A stretch of DNA of 64,000 nt. It comes from Bolinopsis microptera (taxonomy: Eukaryota; Ctenophora; Tentaculata; Lobata; Bolinopsidae). Every line of letters begins with the position of its first letter. Positions within the stretch are counted from its first letter, which is position 1. The stretch is taken from assembly GCF_026151205.1 (NCBI RefSeq), contig NC_087075.1, positions 7,582,858 to 7,646,857 of the forward strand, given 5' to 3'. The notes under the pieces are model-generated. The model had not been told where the DNA came from and searched no databases. It worked only from the letters and a program-made list of their open reading frames with translations. Positions 20,470-31,120 of this stretch are shown piece by piece. A program made the position numbers and the translations under genes.

Positions 20470-21790
20470 AGAGCTGGGATAGAATTGTTCACTACCATTG
20501 TGTTATAGCACTCAGCCTGCTAGCTTATGAGAAATATTGACTTGATAGCTACCAGAATTTATGGTCCTTCATGACGATTGTGTCACGTGATGTAACCCTG
20601 GTAACTGCAACCCTGGTGATTGTATCACGTGTTGTGATTGATGAAACTATTGACATTTTGATTGAAACAGAATGTGTCATGCGAGAGTTCTTTATATTGT
20701 TGGTCAGGCGGGCACGGACTCAATATCATTGCAAGTACCTATAGTTCTATAGATAGCACTCAATATCATTGCAATGCCATCCTTTATTACGTTACCATCA
20801 TACTAGCCTCGCCCTCTGTTATACTAGCCCCCCTACTATTCTCTGGTAATAATGATGGAAAGCACTCAGCTTGAGATTTAGGGGTTATTTGAAGGGTAGC
20901 TTTCTAGCTTTCAGCATGAATTATTGTTAAACGCGATTTAGATAGTGATCAGCTGGTTAACAAAAATGAGCTCACATACCACCGGTCTCCACCGGTATCT
21001 CCAATAGGTGTCCAAGCCCAGTTTTATAGTTGGTCGAAATTTGTTCAAATTATTTCCATGTCGACGGTGTTATTAATTTTTAAAATGCTTAGTAACTATC
21101 AGAGAAATTGAGTTCCATATTCATAAATTGTGTTTTCATCTTTGCATCCTTAAATACTAACAAGTGATCTTGGATCGATAAACGATTTTAAAACGATCTA
21201 AGCAGTTTAGCTGTCGAGACGTTTCCAATTTGATGCTGGCATGCAACTTGTACACTAAAGAACAGCAGCAAATATTTATTATGATATCACATACGTACCC
21301 TATATTGATCTGGTTTCATGGTGAGTTATTATGATATCACATATGCATCCTATAAATTGATCTGGTTTCAATTTCATTTCATTTTCTAAATGAGAATTGA
21401 GAGTAGACTTATTTCAGGTTTCACGGATCACTTTTTATTAATGTAGTTGAATAATCTATGAAAGCACCACACAATGTATATTCTAGTTTTCTACAAGGTT
21501 AACTGAACCATTTATCGGTTACTTATTGTGTAGATAAGTAGATATTCCGGTTTTCGTGAGCATCATATTTTGTCGTTAGTGTTAAAATATGCATTTTGTT
21601 AATTTATTTTCGACTATTATGTGCTTAGTTTCATAAAAGTTGACGTAAACACTAGCAGATACACTTTTGTCCTTGGTACGACTTAATTTGTCGGGTAAAC
21701 CACAGGATCAACTCTCAAACTCAGTCTGCAGCAGCCAGCCATATTTGAACATATTCGAGACTATCGGAATCAGATATCACAATATAGTGA
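20470..21790. other. non-coding, minor direct repeats
   Basis: Contains ACTCAATATCATTGCAA twice (about 20718 and 20759) and a ~55-bp direct duplication around TTATGATATCACATA...GATCTGGTTTCA (21277-21372). No gene seen. Confidence 0.5.
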
Positions 21791-21793
21791 TAA

Positions 21794-21881
21794 AAATAAA
21801 TATTATTTAATCTTCTATTTCTGAAATGACAGCTATCAGCTTACTTCATTTCAGAAATAGAAGATTACATAATATTTATTT
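21794..21881. repeat. 88-bp hairpin
   Basis: About 37-bp arms (AAATAAATATTATTTAATCT and its near-perfect reverse complement) around a ~14-nt centre. A MITE remnant or a snap-back duplication. Confidence 0.8.
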
Positions 21882-22129
21882 GTCTACAGAACTAACGCCA
21901 ACTAAAAGATTTACCACGTATGTTATTTCAGAAATATATATAAATACACGATATCTTGTAAGTAATATCAGTATCTGAAGGTCACTCCTGCAGCAGTCAA
22001 CAGTGCCATTGGTGATCGAATGATCATATATTTTCTCAACTATAATTACTTGCTCGTTTCCTTCGAATGCAGGTCTGATCATTTTATCAGTATCTCGGAC
22101 CGTTCTTTTTAACCATTTCTCTCAAGCTG

Positions 22130-22198
22130 TCACTGGGCGGCGCTTATCAGCACGTCATTCCGCCGCATCTCTATTTTAGAACATTATAACCTGGGTAA
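22130..22198 (+). mobile_element. mini-element family, third copy (69 bp)
   Basis: TCACTGGGCGGCGCTTATCA start, ATAACCTGGGTAA end, flanked by TCAAGCTG on both sides (22122-22129, 22199-22206). Shares GTCATTCCGCCG and ATCTCTATT with the copies at 15086 and 22546. Confidence 0.75.
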
Positions 22199-22261
22199 TC
22201 AAGCTGCTGTGCGTGCAGCCAGACTTTGCACCTTGTTTTAGCAATATGACTGCATAGTTGG

Positions 22262-22827
22262 AGCTGCATTAGCCGTAACACGCGGAGTGCCAAGATGCAA
22301 ATGCTGCGAACTTGTCAAAGGCACCCATGAATTCAAAGTGAACGGCAAGAAGGTTAAAGCTTCCCCTGGAAACTGCCAGAGCTGCAACATCATTTATTTG
22401 TTCCAATGTAGTGTCTGCGGAAAGGCTTACGTCGGTCGCACTACTCGCTCTCTACGGGTTAGGACTGGAGAACATAGGGTCAAATATTACAAACTTTTAA
22501 ATGGTGATAAGGTAGATGAAACAAGTGATGAATATAGTTTGGGCTTACTAGGCGGCGCTCAGCCTGTCATTCCGCCGAATCTCTATTCTATGTTTATGAA
22601 CATAATAACCTGGGGTCCCCAGGTAAAGTTTGGGCTTACATTTGTTGGATCATGGTTTTAGACAAAGGAAGGATTTTAACAAAAATTTTAATGTGTCAAT
22701 TATTGATAATTCTAGTCCTAAAACTTTTGAACGTGAACATAAATATATTCAACTACTCAAGACTTTAAAATCTTTGGGAATAAACACTATAAATCCTTTT
22801 GGCCTTCCCTTACTCCTAACATCTTAA
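22262..22827 (+). pseudogene. GIY-YIG endonuclease fragment, Penelope-like
   Basis: Frame with a Cys cluster (VPRCKCCELVKGTHEF), then a GIY-YIG core: NCQSCNIIYLFQCSVCGKAY, YVGRTTRSLRVR, GEHR. After the inserted mini-element it continues in another frame with HLLDHGFRQRKDFNKNF, then FEREHKYIQLLKTLKSLGIN. The C-x-C linker before IYL and the terminal GIN/NPFG motif are those of the endonuclease at the C-terminus of Penelope-like retroelements, which nicks target DNA. The reverse transcriptase part is absent upstream. Removing 91 bp (element plus one target duplication) restores the frame, so the copy was open when hit. Confidence 0.75.
22546..22626 (+). mobile_element. 81-bp mini-element in the Penelope fragment
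   Basis: Flanked by AGTTTGGGCT (22536-22545, 22627-22636). Starts TACTAGGCGGCGCTCAGCC, ends TGGGGTCCCCAGGTAA. Nearly identical to the copy in the BTB gene, in the same orientation relative to the coding strand. Confidence 0.85.
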
Positions 22828-23317
22828 TTTTTGGATTTTTGGGTTTACTAACTTTTTACAATTTTTAGGCTTATGTCACTGAAAATGACGCCTTGCAACA
22901 TGTTTGACGATAGCCTGTAAATTGATAGTTTGATCTCAGTATTTACAACAAATTTTTTGTTGGGGACTGGCCCGTGGTACCAGCCAATGTTTACTCAAAA
23001 AAGTATATATAATATCAATGGTAATAAGAAATTCATCCCCGTGGGGCACATGCATAAATATAAAATGTAAAGGAAATCTCAAACTATTCAATTTAGACTC
23101 TACCGGTAAAGTATGCAAGGAAGGTTTATAACTTAAAGTTTTATTTTCCAATGGTTAATAGGTAAAGATTAAAAAAGTAAAACAAGACTGAGCACTTTGT
23201 AGAATTTGTAACTTGATTTGAAATACGCGGCGATAATAAAAAAATGTCCAATGTTGGCAGTGTAATTTATGAGATATGCGACGTTTATTGAGTGATGCAT
23301 AAGTGTGTGCATATAAT

Positions 23318-24925
23318 CTAAGATGTAGAGACAAGGTTATTATCAGCATTTTGGTTTATGTTACGCTTTGATTTTCTTAGTCCTGTTATACAAAATAACA
23401 TAAAATTAGGCCATTCGTCTTCGATGTTTTCATTTTGCTGATCGATGAGCATAGTTTTTATACAAGTTTTGTAAATGTTCAGGTTAAATAGACTAGGCGG
23501 GGAAGTTGCTGCAACATTATATCGGTTTATTGCTAATAATGGACCTTTAAAAAATACTGAGTTGTTGTAAGGGTGTTGACCATACTTTTCTGACCATTGT
23601 GTAGTGAGAATAGAATCCGGGTTAGTATTAAATAATGGTGCGCTTTTGGGAATTGTTTTCTTGAGAGACAATGGTACTAGATTAGGAAAGTTTTTCAATT
23701 TATGCATTAAAATGAGTGCGTTCTTTACAATGATACTGTGTACTGTCAATATTTTATGTGAATAAAAGCCAGACTTGGTACTTGCTGGGGGGATACCGTC
23801 CTTGTACCAGTAATTGACGAAACCAGGTAATACTGCTCGAAGGCCCATTTTCTGTTTTACAAAAAGTGATTCAATATGAGACTTGGCAGCAAAACCCCAT
23901 ACAAGGCTGCAATAATTAAGGTGTGACTGCACAAAACTTTGATAAATTTGAAGACGTGCTTCGAGAGGCAGATATTTTTTAAGTTTGTACATGACTCCTA
24001 TGTATCTGGACATTTTCATTTTCATGGCAGAGATATGATGGGACCAGTTTAGTTTATCATCTATTATAACTCCTAAAAAACGGGCTTCTGTTTTTCTCTC
24101 AATTGTGACACCAGAAATTGCCACATCACGATAATTAAGATTTCTTTGTCGAGAGAAGATCATATAATTTGTTTTCTTAAGGTTGAGAGCTAAACCATTA
24201 TTATCTACCCACTTAACTAAAGCATCGCTAAGAGTTATTAGTTTATCGTAAACTTCATTAAGATTTTCTCCTATCAGGAAGATGTTGGCATCATCTGCGT
24301 ACATAATGAAATTGGCTATATCTGATATTTGAGGCAGGTCGTTTATGTAGATTATAAAGAGTAAAGGTCCTAATATTGACCCTTGAGGCACGCCGTATAA
24401 AATTTGGTTGGTTGAGGATTTTGACGAGCCAATTGATACAAACTGTTTCCTGTTAGTGAGATATGACTTAAACCAGTTTAAGGCTTGACCCCTTATGCCG
24501 TAATGGTCCAGCTTGCGCAAGAGTATGGAATGATCCACAAGGTCGAAAGCTTTGCTGAAGTCGATTAAAAGAAGTAAAGTTACCTGCTTTTTAGACATTG
24601 AATTAAGAATGGTGTCTTTTGCGTTGAGAAGAGCATGTTCACAGGACCTACCCGGGCGAAAACCGTATTGGTTTTCACATAGTATGCTGTATTTATCTAA
24701 AAAACTTATAACTCGGTTATGCATTAGCTTTTCAAATACTTTAGAGAAAGAAGCAAGAAGAGATATTGGTCTGTAATTTTTTATGTCAGATTTAGATCCA
24801 CCTTTGTGAATTGGGACCACCTTCGCTTCTTTCAAAGCCTGTGGAAAGATCCCCTGTTCAAAAGAACTGTTGACAACGTGGGCTAGTGCACTAGTAAAAC
24901 TGGGACAACTGTTAGCGATTTTCAT
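23318..24925 (-). CDS. non-LTR retrotransposon reverse transcriptase, 5'-truncated
   Basis: 535 codons. Motifs in order: IKNYRPISLL (~48-57), QYGFRPGRSCEHAL (~86-99), LLLLIDFSKAFD (~117-128), GVPQGSILGPLLF (~178-190), catalytic YADD (209-212), FLGVIIDDKLNWSHH (~275), then the thumb and a C-terminal domain to 535. This is a LINE RT of the jockey/CR1-like group; it copies RNA into DNA at a nicked target. The endonuclease half is missing: upstream the frame closes about 20 bases before the first ATG, so the copy is 5'-truncated as LINEs often are. The RT frame itself has no stop or frameshift, so the copy is fairly young. A CAATAAA signal (minus) lies about 30 bases past the stop, near 23284-23289. 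Confidence 0.9.
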   Translation of the reverse strand: MKIANSCPSFTSALAHVVNSSFEQGIFPQALKEAKVVPIHKGGSKSDIKNYRPISLLASFSKVFEKLMHNRVISFLDKYSILCENQYGFRPGRSCEHALLNAKDTILNSMSKKQVTLLLLIDFSKAFDLVDHSILLRKLDHYGIRGQALNWFKSYLTNRKQFVSIGSSKSSTNQILYGVPQGSILGPLLFIIYINDLPQISDIANFIMYADDANIFLIGENLNEVYDKLITLSDALVKWVDNNGLALNLKKTNYMIFSRQRNLNYRDVAISGVTIERKTEARFLGVIIDDKLNWSHHISAMKMKMSRYIGVMYKLKKYLPLEARLQIYQSFVQSHLNYCSLVWGFAAKSHIESLFVKQKMGLRAVLPGFVNYWYKDGIPPASTKSGFYSHKILTVHSIIVKNALILMHKLKNFPNLVPLSLKKTIPKSAPLFNTNPDSILTTQWSEKYGQHPYNNSVFFKGPLLAINRYNVAATSPPSLFNLNIYKTCIKTMLIDQQNENIEDEWPNFMLFCITGLRKSKRNINQNADNNLVSTS

Positions 24926-24985
24926 CTGGCTTGATTGATTCTAAGGAAGAAAATAATTTCCTTCACGGAAAAGTTCTCTTTAGAT

Positions 24986-25336
24986 CATAGATGCGGAGTT
25001 CGTTGATTTTTGGCGTAGAGTTCGTGGAGTTCGTTCAAAATTTGGAGTTCGTTAGAGTTCGTTGGAGTTCGTTAGTCAATTTTTCAAAAAAAAACATGGA
25101 AAATGTACAGTGTACACGCGACGCGTGGTAGAAGTTTCGAGTACCAATATATTTAGTTGTTTTACAATCGTATGTTATGTGTTGAATTGCCTGAATTGTA
25201 AATACAATTTCTGTTTAATTTCATTTTACGTAAGTTGTACAAAACGAAGTCCTCAAGAGTTCGTAATTTTGGGTTGATGAGTTCGTAGAGTTCGTTGTCA
25301 CTGAGGAGTTCGTAGAGTTCGTACGTATCATCTATG
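24986..25336. mobile_element. 351-bp MITE with GAGTTCGT repeats
   Basis: Ends CATAGATG / CATCTATG, flanked by the 8-bp duplication CTTTAGAT (24978-24985, 25337-25344). Both interior flanks carry multiple GAGTTCGT units. The 8-bp duplication points to hAT; the inverted ends are only ~8 bp. Confidence 0.75.
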
Positions 25337-25348
25337 CTTTAGATAGTG

Positions 25349-25575
25349 TAATATCCGGATATAGTTCTCTTTAGATAATCAGTAGTCAATGACTAAAGAC
25401 AGGGCTATTGAAAATTACAAAGAATAAAATGGCGTCTGGACTTTGGACCAGCTCATAGTACATTTCATTAATGCCCTCTGGGCTCTGAATGTAATGTAAT
25501 ATCCGGATATAGTTATCTTTAGATAATGTAATATCCGGATATAATTCTCTTTAGATAGTGTAATATCCGGATATA
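25349..25575. repeat. dispersed short tandem GTAATATCCGGATATA units
   Basis: Four copies of GTAATATCCGGATATAG followed by TTCTCTTTAGATA, interrupted by ~110 bp of other sequence. Confidence 0.8.
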
Positions 25576-25589
25576 GATCTATTAGACAG

Positions 25590-26056
25590 TGTCGCAAGCT
25601 GTCCAAGCTGCACTCATATCCATTGGCAGTCACTGTAGCGGACTACTAGAACAACTACTGCAGATATCATCATATTACGTAGCAAACAGCTGCGCCCGTT
25701 TTTATAAATAAAAGGCTACTAACCATGGCCACGCACATTTAGCAACATTAGCTCGTATGTTCTTCTAGATGAAGCATCTGCAGATGCAGGTCCCAGAGAA
25801 AGATTCAAAGTTAACAGATCATGTTAGCAAGTTGTGCAAGCTGTTGTCTGATCGTGCGTCAGAAGGACTATTTTTTTTCCAATATAACTAGCCAACTAGC
25901 CAAACTAAAAGTATTTGTGCGTCAGAAGGACCATTTTAACAGAACTATACAGATGACTCTCCTAAATGACTTATTACGAACTGACTAGTGAGTAAGTGAG
26001 AGTTGACGCTGAGGGAAGGTCCACTGTTACTGTTAGGGTCCAGCTTTGGATCACTG
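25590..26056. other. non-coding, no gene seen
   Basis: Unique-looking sequence between two repeat arrays. A short TGTGCGTCAGAAGGACxAT motif occurs twice (about 25852 and 25915). Confidence 0.4.
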
Positions 26057-26925
26057 GTCCACACTTGACCATGCGTTGGTAATGTGACTAGTAGTTACAT
26101 GTCACACGTGACCATGCGTTGGTAATGTGACTAGTAGTTACATGTCACACTTGACCATGCGTTGGTAATGTGACTTGTAGTTACATGTCACACTTGACCA
26201 TGCGTTGGTAATGTGACTAGTAGTTACATGTCACACGTGACCATGCGTTGGTAATGTGACTAGTAGTTACATGTCACACTTGACCATGCGTTGGTAATGT
26301 GACTAGTAGTTACATGTCACACTTGACAGTGCGTTGGTAATGTGACTAGTAGTTACATGTCACACTTGACCATGCGTTGGTAATGTGACTAGTAGTTACA
26401 TGTCACACGTGACCATGCGTTGGTAATGTGACTAGTAGTTACATGTCACACTTGACCATGCGTTGGTAATGTGACTAGTAGTTACATGTCACACTTGACC
26501 ATGCGTTGGTAATGTGTCTAGTAGTTACATGTCACACTTGACCATGCGTTGGTAATGTGACTAGTAGTTACATGTCACACGTGACCATGCGTTGGTAATG
26601 TGACTAGTAGTTACATGTCACACGTGACCATGCGTTGGTAATGTGACTAGTAGTTACATGTCACACGTGACCATGCGTTGGTAATGTGACTAGTAGTTAC
26701 ATGTCACACGTGACCATGCGTTGGTAATGTGACTAGTTGTTACATGTCACACTTGACCATGCGTTGGTAATGTGACTAGTAGTTACATGTCACACGTGAC
26801 AATGCGTTGGTAATGTGACTAGTAGTTACATGTCACACGTGACCATGCGTTGGTAATGTGACTAGTAGTTACATGTCACACGTGACCATGCGTTGGTAAT
26901 GTGACTAGTAGTTATACATGTCACA
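26057..26925. repeat. 43-bp satellite
   Basis: About 20 units beginning CTTGACCATGCGTTGGTAAT and ending CTAGTAGTTACATGTCACA. Units alternate between ACTTGACC and ACGTGACC variants; some create an E-box-like CACGTG. Confidence 0.95.
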
Positions 26926-27154
26926 ATCTCAGAGTTCCCGTCTTGGAGAACTTTAGCGGGTAACTTTATCGATATTTTTGACAGTTTTGCTAGCCTGACA
27001 TCTCGCCACGTTGAACAGCAGTGGTTTAGACGTATCAGTTGACTGACCTGGACCAGAGAACATATTTAACCGAGCTCATTAGTATCTGAGCTGGATCATT
27101 GAACTTGACATTATTTTTAAGAGGTTTTAAGAGAGGTTCTAAAATGCCAATCTA

Positions 27155-27320
27155 AGATGCAGACTGCATAATTATGCAAAGTTGACAGGGCAGACTGCAC
27201 AATTATGCAAAGTTGACAGGGCAGACTGCATAATTATGCAAAGTTGACAGGGCAGACTGCATAATTATGCAAAGTTGACAGGGCAGACTGCATAATTATG
27301 CAAAGTTGACAGGGCAGACG
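27155..27320. repeat. 31-bp minisatellite
   Basis: About five copies of a unit containing GCAGACTGCATAATTATGCA, then AAGTTGACAGG. The core TGCATAATTATGCA is a perfect 14-bp palindrome. Confidence 0.95.
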
Positions 27321-27479
27321 GCATAATTGTGATTACTTTTATAATAAATATTAAACATTGTAATTGCATAACAGTTTGTGCTAGAAATATTAAATGTCAG
27401 CTTCAGCTAATTTATTAATCTCTCAGTAGTTATTTGAGGCGTGAGCCTTGTGAGTTTTGGGACTCTTGACATTGAAGCT

Positions 27480-29430
27480 TCAGTATTCTTCAGGGAATTT
27501 ATGATTTAGCCACGTGAATTTTTGGTACAATCTGTCATGATAAAATGTTTGGTTTGTATAAATTTGTAGACTGCCACCTGCAAAATTGACAATCACTAAA
27601 TTCGTAGACTGCATAATCACTATGATTAATTTTACAAACCAAGTATTTTATCATCATTTCCCCGAAAAGTATTGGACACTGGTAACGGATAATTTTTCGC
27701 TAGGGTTGCCAGAGTATTATGAGGACAGACTGCGAGTCACCTCAGACTGGCTGGCGGGAAGTTTCAAAACAAATAATGCAGTGGCGCACAAATAATGCAG
27801 TGGCGCACAATATTTTACACACTATGTTGTATCATGCGCACGTAGTTTAGTGCCCAGCGTTCCCTCCGCTAACGATAACATATTTTAGATCAAACTTTGA
27901 GATCTGTAAACACTAAAGAAATGTTTTTTATAAAATTTAAACATATTTTGAGCAATCTTTAGCTGACCGTGTTGATTGTGTTTGCCACTATATCACACAA
28001 TACGTTACAAAATCTGACATGAAATTGGAAACGGTCGATGACTGAATGAGTGATCGTTGTGAGCTTTACGCGTTTTATGTTAATCAGTTAATAACGCATC
28101 CTGTTGTCAAGCGCAGTTAATAACGCATCCTGTTGGCAAACGCAGTTAATAACGCATCATGTTGTCAAGCGCAGTTTTTGTATCAATGAAAAACATAGCA
28201 TGCAACCTGCCATCTAAAAGTGATCGCTGATTTAGATATAACTATAAGGTCTTAATTTTCCCACACTTACTGCGAACTTGGTATCCCTTAGGCCACGAAG
28301 AAAGCTTGGATTGGCCGTACAATTTTATAAAAATTAATGTTCTTCGTAATGTCCTACATTGATATCTAATTAATCTCCTTAATAATAGTGAAAACTGCGT
28401 CTGTCTGACCGATATTTCCAAACTGTATAACAGTTATAATTATGGGATTGGTTTTTTTTCGGTATAATGCCGACAAAACGCTAAAGAATTAGCAAACAAA
28501 CTTAAGTTTGAAATTAATTTAACGGGTGATACTCGTAAAATATCTGTTCCATATATCTGATACCAGGACCGTCGACGAGTCCAACTCGGCGCGCGTCCTG
28601 GTAGGTTGTAAACCTACAAAAATTAATCTGCCTTCAGTGAGTGGATAAATTGGTGGTTCAATAATTGGTGGCCTGTTGCTTTTTATTATTGCAGCAGTTC
28701 CATCTGAAATATATACATGGTCTGCACTGGTCTTACGACACTTAGAGCTCCTGGGTCTGAGCTTGAGGGAGCGGATGTACCTTTATGCTAAAAACTAACC
28801 GGCATATCATCCCTAGCTGCAGTGATCGTGTGAACGGTGCTTTTTAAGGAGTTCAATATTTGAAGATACGCGTTCTCTTCACCTTCAATGTTCTTCCGTC
28901 ACTTGAAATCATATCAACGTATCTGATGCGGGTTTTGTACCTTTTCAAATGCCACAGTGAAAGCTGGGTTACACTATTAATTCTATAAGAGTGATAACGC
29001 ATGTTCAACCGCCAATGCCCATTTCAGTAAAAATTTATAAATATATATTGTCTTCCAAAAATCGAATCATAAAACAGCTGCAATGCGATTAATTTCTGAT
29101 AGATAGAACGTGCCATCATTTCATTTTCTGTTTTCACTCACGAGCAATTTGTTCAACCCGAGCATTTGAACTTATCTTTAATTTAGAATTACTCTCAGGT
29201 TGGATGGAAAGCTGCGAACCGTTATCTGACAAAATTGCATAGTATAAACCTTGAATTCCTTAGCGAACTTAAGCACATTTGTCAGAAAACGGCAGACCTT
29301 GCCCCCCCCCTAGCACGACTCTTACTGTGACGTAATTTTAGGAGGGCTTACGAAAGCATTAATTTCAGGGATCACATAACGGTGCAAGGAGCTGTATGGC
29401 TACCGCAATTACCAATATTAAACGCCTATA
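27480..29430 (+). repeat. duplicated block, left copy
   Basis: Paralogous in the same orientation to about 34210-36115. Shared landmarks: GCCACGTGA...TTTGGTTT with CCACCTGCAAA, CTGACATGAAATTGGAAACG, GAAAGCTGCGAACCGTTA and GGAGCTGTAT. Contains an internal 29-bp repeat (about 28088-28172, CAGTTAATAACGCATC, three copies). No gene found. Confidence 0.75.
28561..28617. other. strong double hairpin, RNA-like
   Basis: TACCAGGAC (28561-28569) pairs with GTCCTGGTA (28595-28603) around a GC-rich 25-nt interior that has its own CGAG/CTCG stem. It partly overlaps a second perfect stem GTAGGTT/AACCTAC (28601-28617). The GACGAGTCC interior recalls hammerhead ribozyme cores, but no complete CTGATGA...GAAA core is present. 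Confidence 0.3.
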
Positions 29431-30296
29431 GTGGCACATTCCCAAGTCCTGCACCAGCTCCCACTCCCACTCCCAGGTCCTGCACCAGCTCCCACTCCTA
29501 GGTCCTGCACCAGCTCCCACTCCCAGGTCCTGCACCAGCTCCCACTTCCACTCCCAGGTCCTGCACCAGCTCCCACTCCCAGGTCCTGCACCAGCTCCCA
29601 CTCCTAGGTCCTGCACCAGCTCCCACTCCCAGGTCCTGCACCAGCTCCCACTTCCACTCCCAGGTCCTGCACCAGCTCCCACTCCCAGGTCCTGCACCAG
29701 CTCCCACTCCCAGGTCCTGCACCAGCTCCCACTCCCAGAACCTGCACCAGCTCCCACTCCCAGGTCCTGCACCAGCTCCCACTCCCAGGTCCTGCACCAG
29801 CTCCCACTCCCAGGTCCTGCACCAGCTCCCACTCCCAGGTCCTGCACCAGCTCCCACTCCCAGGTCCTGGACCAGCTCCCACTCCCACTCCCAGGTCCTG
29901 CACCAGCTCCCACTCCCACTCCCAGGTCCTGCACCAGCTCCCACTCCCAGGTCCTGCACCAGCTCCCACTCCCAGGTCCTGCACCAGCTCCCACTCCCAG
30001 GTCCTGCACCAGCTCCCACTCCCAGAACCTGCACCAGCTCCCACTCCCAGGTCCTGCACCAGCTCCCACTCCCAGGTCCTGCACCAGCTCCCACTCCCAG
30101 GTCCTGCACCAGCTCCCACTCCCAGGTCCTGCACCAGCTCCCACTCCCAGGTCCTGGACCAGCTCCCACTCCCACTCCCAGGTCCTGCACCAGCTCCCAC
30201 TCCCAGGTCCTGCACCAGCTCCCACTCCCAGGTCCTGCACCAGCTCCCACTCCCAGGTCCTGCACCAGCTCCCACTCCCACTCCCAGGTCCTGCAC

Positions 30297-31120
30297 TAGA
30301 GCCGTGAGCCGGCTAGCCGACGGCAATCGGCTGGCTAAGAGAAAAAATCGGCTGGCTAGCCGGCTAAGCCGGCTAAAACTGGGAATGGGATTACCAGATC
30401 CTAATATCAGATATTGTACCAAAAATTTTTATTTTGCTAATATTACTATTTTGTATTAAAATTGATTGGCTTATACTTTATGTTTCTTTATACTTTATGT
30501 CGATTTTAAGGGCAAAACTTGAAATGGAAGGTAACAAGTGATACAATTTCACAACTTCAATAATAATAAGTTAGTCAATAATAAGTTAGGAAATTCTCAC
30601 TGGTCAGAGTCAATCTCTAATTTACTTATAAAACTTAACAAAAGATCTCTGTTACGATTAATGAGCATAATGGCTTTTGAATTGTCTGATGAGATCTTTG
30701 ATATCCTCTTGTTTACAGTCAGCCCTGCTGCTGACCATGTTAACTTTCCACATCAGCAGCGGATGCAGGAACCGAAAATATAGCGCATGCTAATTTTGAA
30801 AGAAGGGGCAATGTATCACTACGACATTTCCAAAATCTAAGAGTGTCCATCTTGGACAGAAAGTTTTTAGGGCACTGCAAGGCCTTATATACTTTAATTT
30901 CGTCTTGAAGACGATCCGTCTGACGGTTCTGAAATTTATCTCTAAAGTCGATCATGGTATAATTTGTTACATGCCGTCTAGATTCCCGGCCTGAAGTAGA
31001 GATAAGTGATAACTGCTGAAAATGTGTTAGCCGATCGGCTAGCCGATGGCAATCGGCTGGCAAAGCCGGCAATTTCAATCGGCTGGCTAAGCCGGCTTAG
31101 CCGGCTAGCTCACGCCTCTA
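30297..31120 (-). mobile_element. 824-bp hAT element inside the 25-bp satellite
   Basis: Perfect 8-bp duplication TCCTGCAC (30289-30296, 31121-31128), which is satellite sequence, so it jumped into the array. TIRs TAGAGCCGTGAGC / GCTCACGCCTCTA, then subterminal GCCGGCTAGCC repeats. It retains the 3' end of a transposase. A second copy of identical length lies at 61317-62140 in the opposite orientation. Confidence 0.95.
30740..30960 (-). pseudogene. hAT transposase C-terminal remnant
   Basis: Minus-strand frame with FRDKFQNRQTDRLQDEI, then LRFWKCRSDTLPLLSKLACA and IFSVPASAADVES before a stop. The W...LPLLSKLA..IFSVPASAA.VE pattern is the hAT C-terminal dimerisation region. The catalytic part is deleted, so the element depends on a relative for movement. 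Confidence 0.8.

Noticed and set aside
22536-22636. Mini-element in the Penelope fragment as a spliceable intron
   Set aside because: No GT-AG pair restores the frame (only GT at 22537, giving 86 nt), so the intron idea is supported only at the BTB copy.
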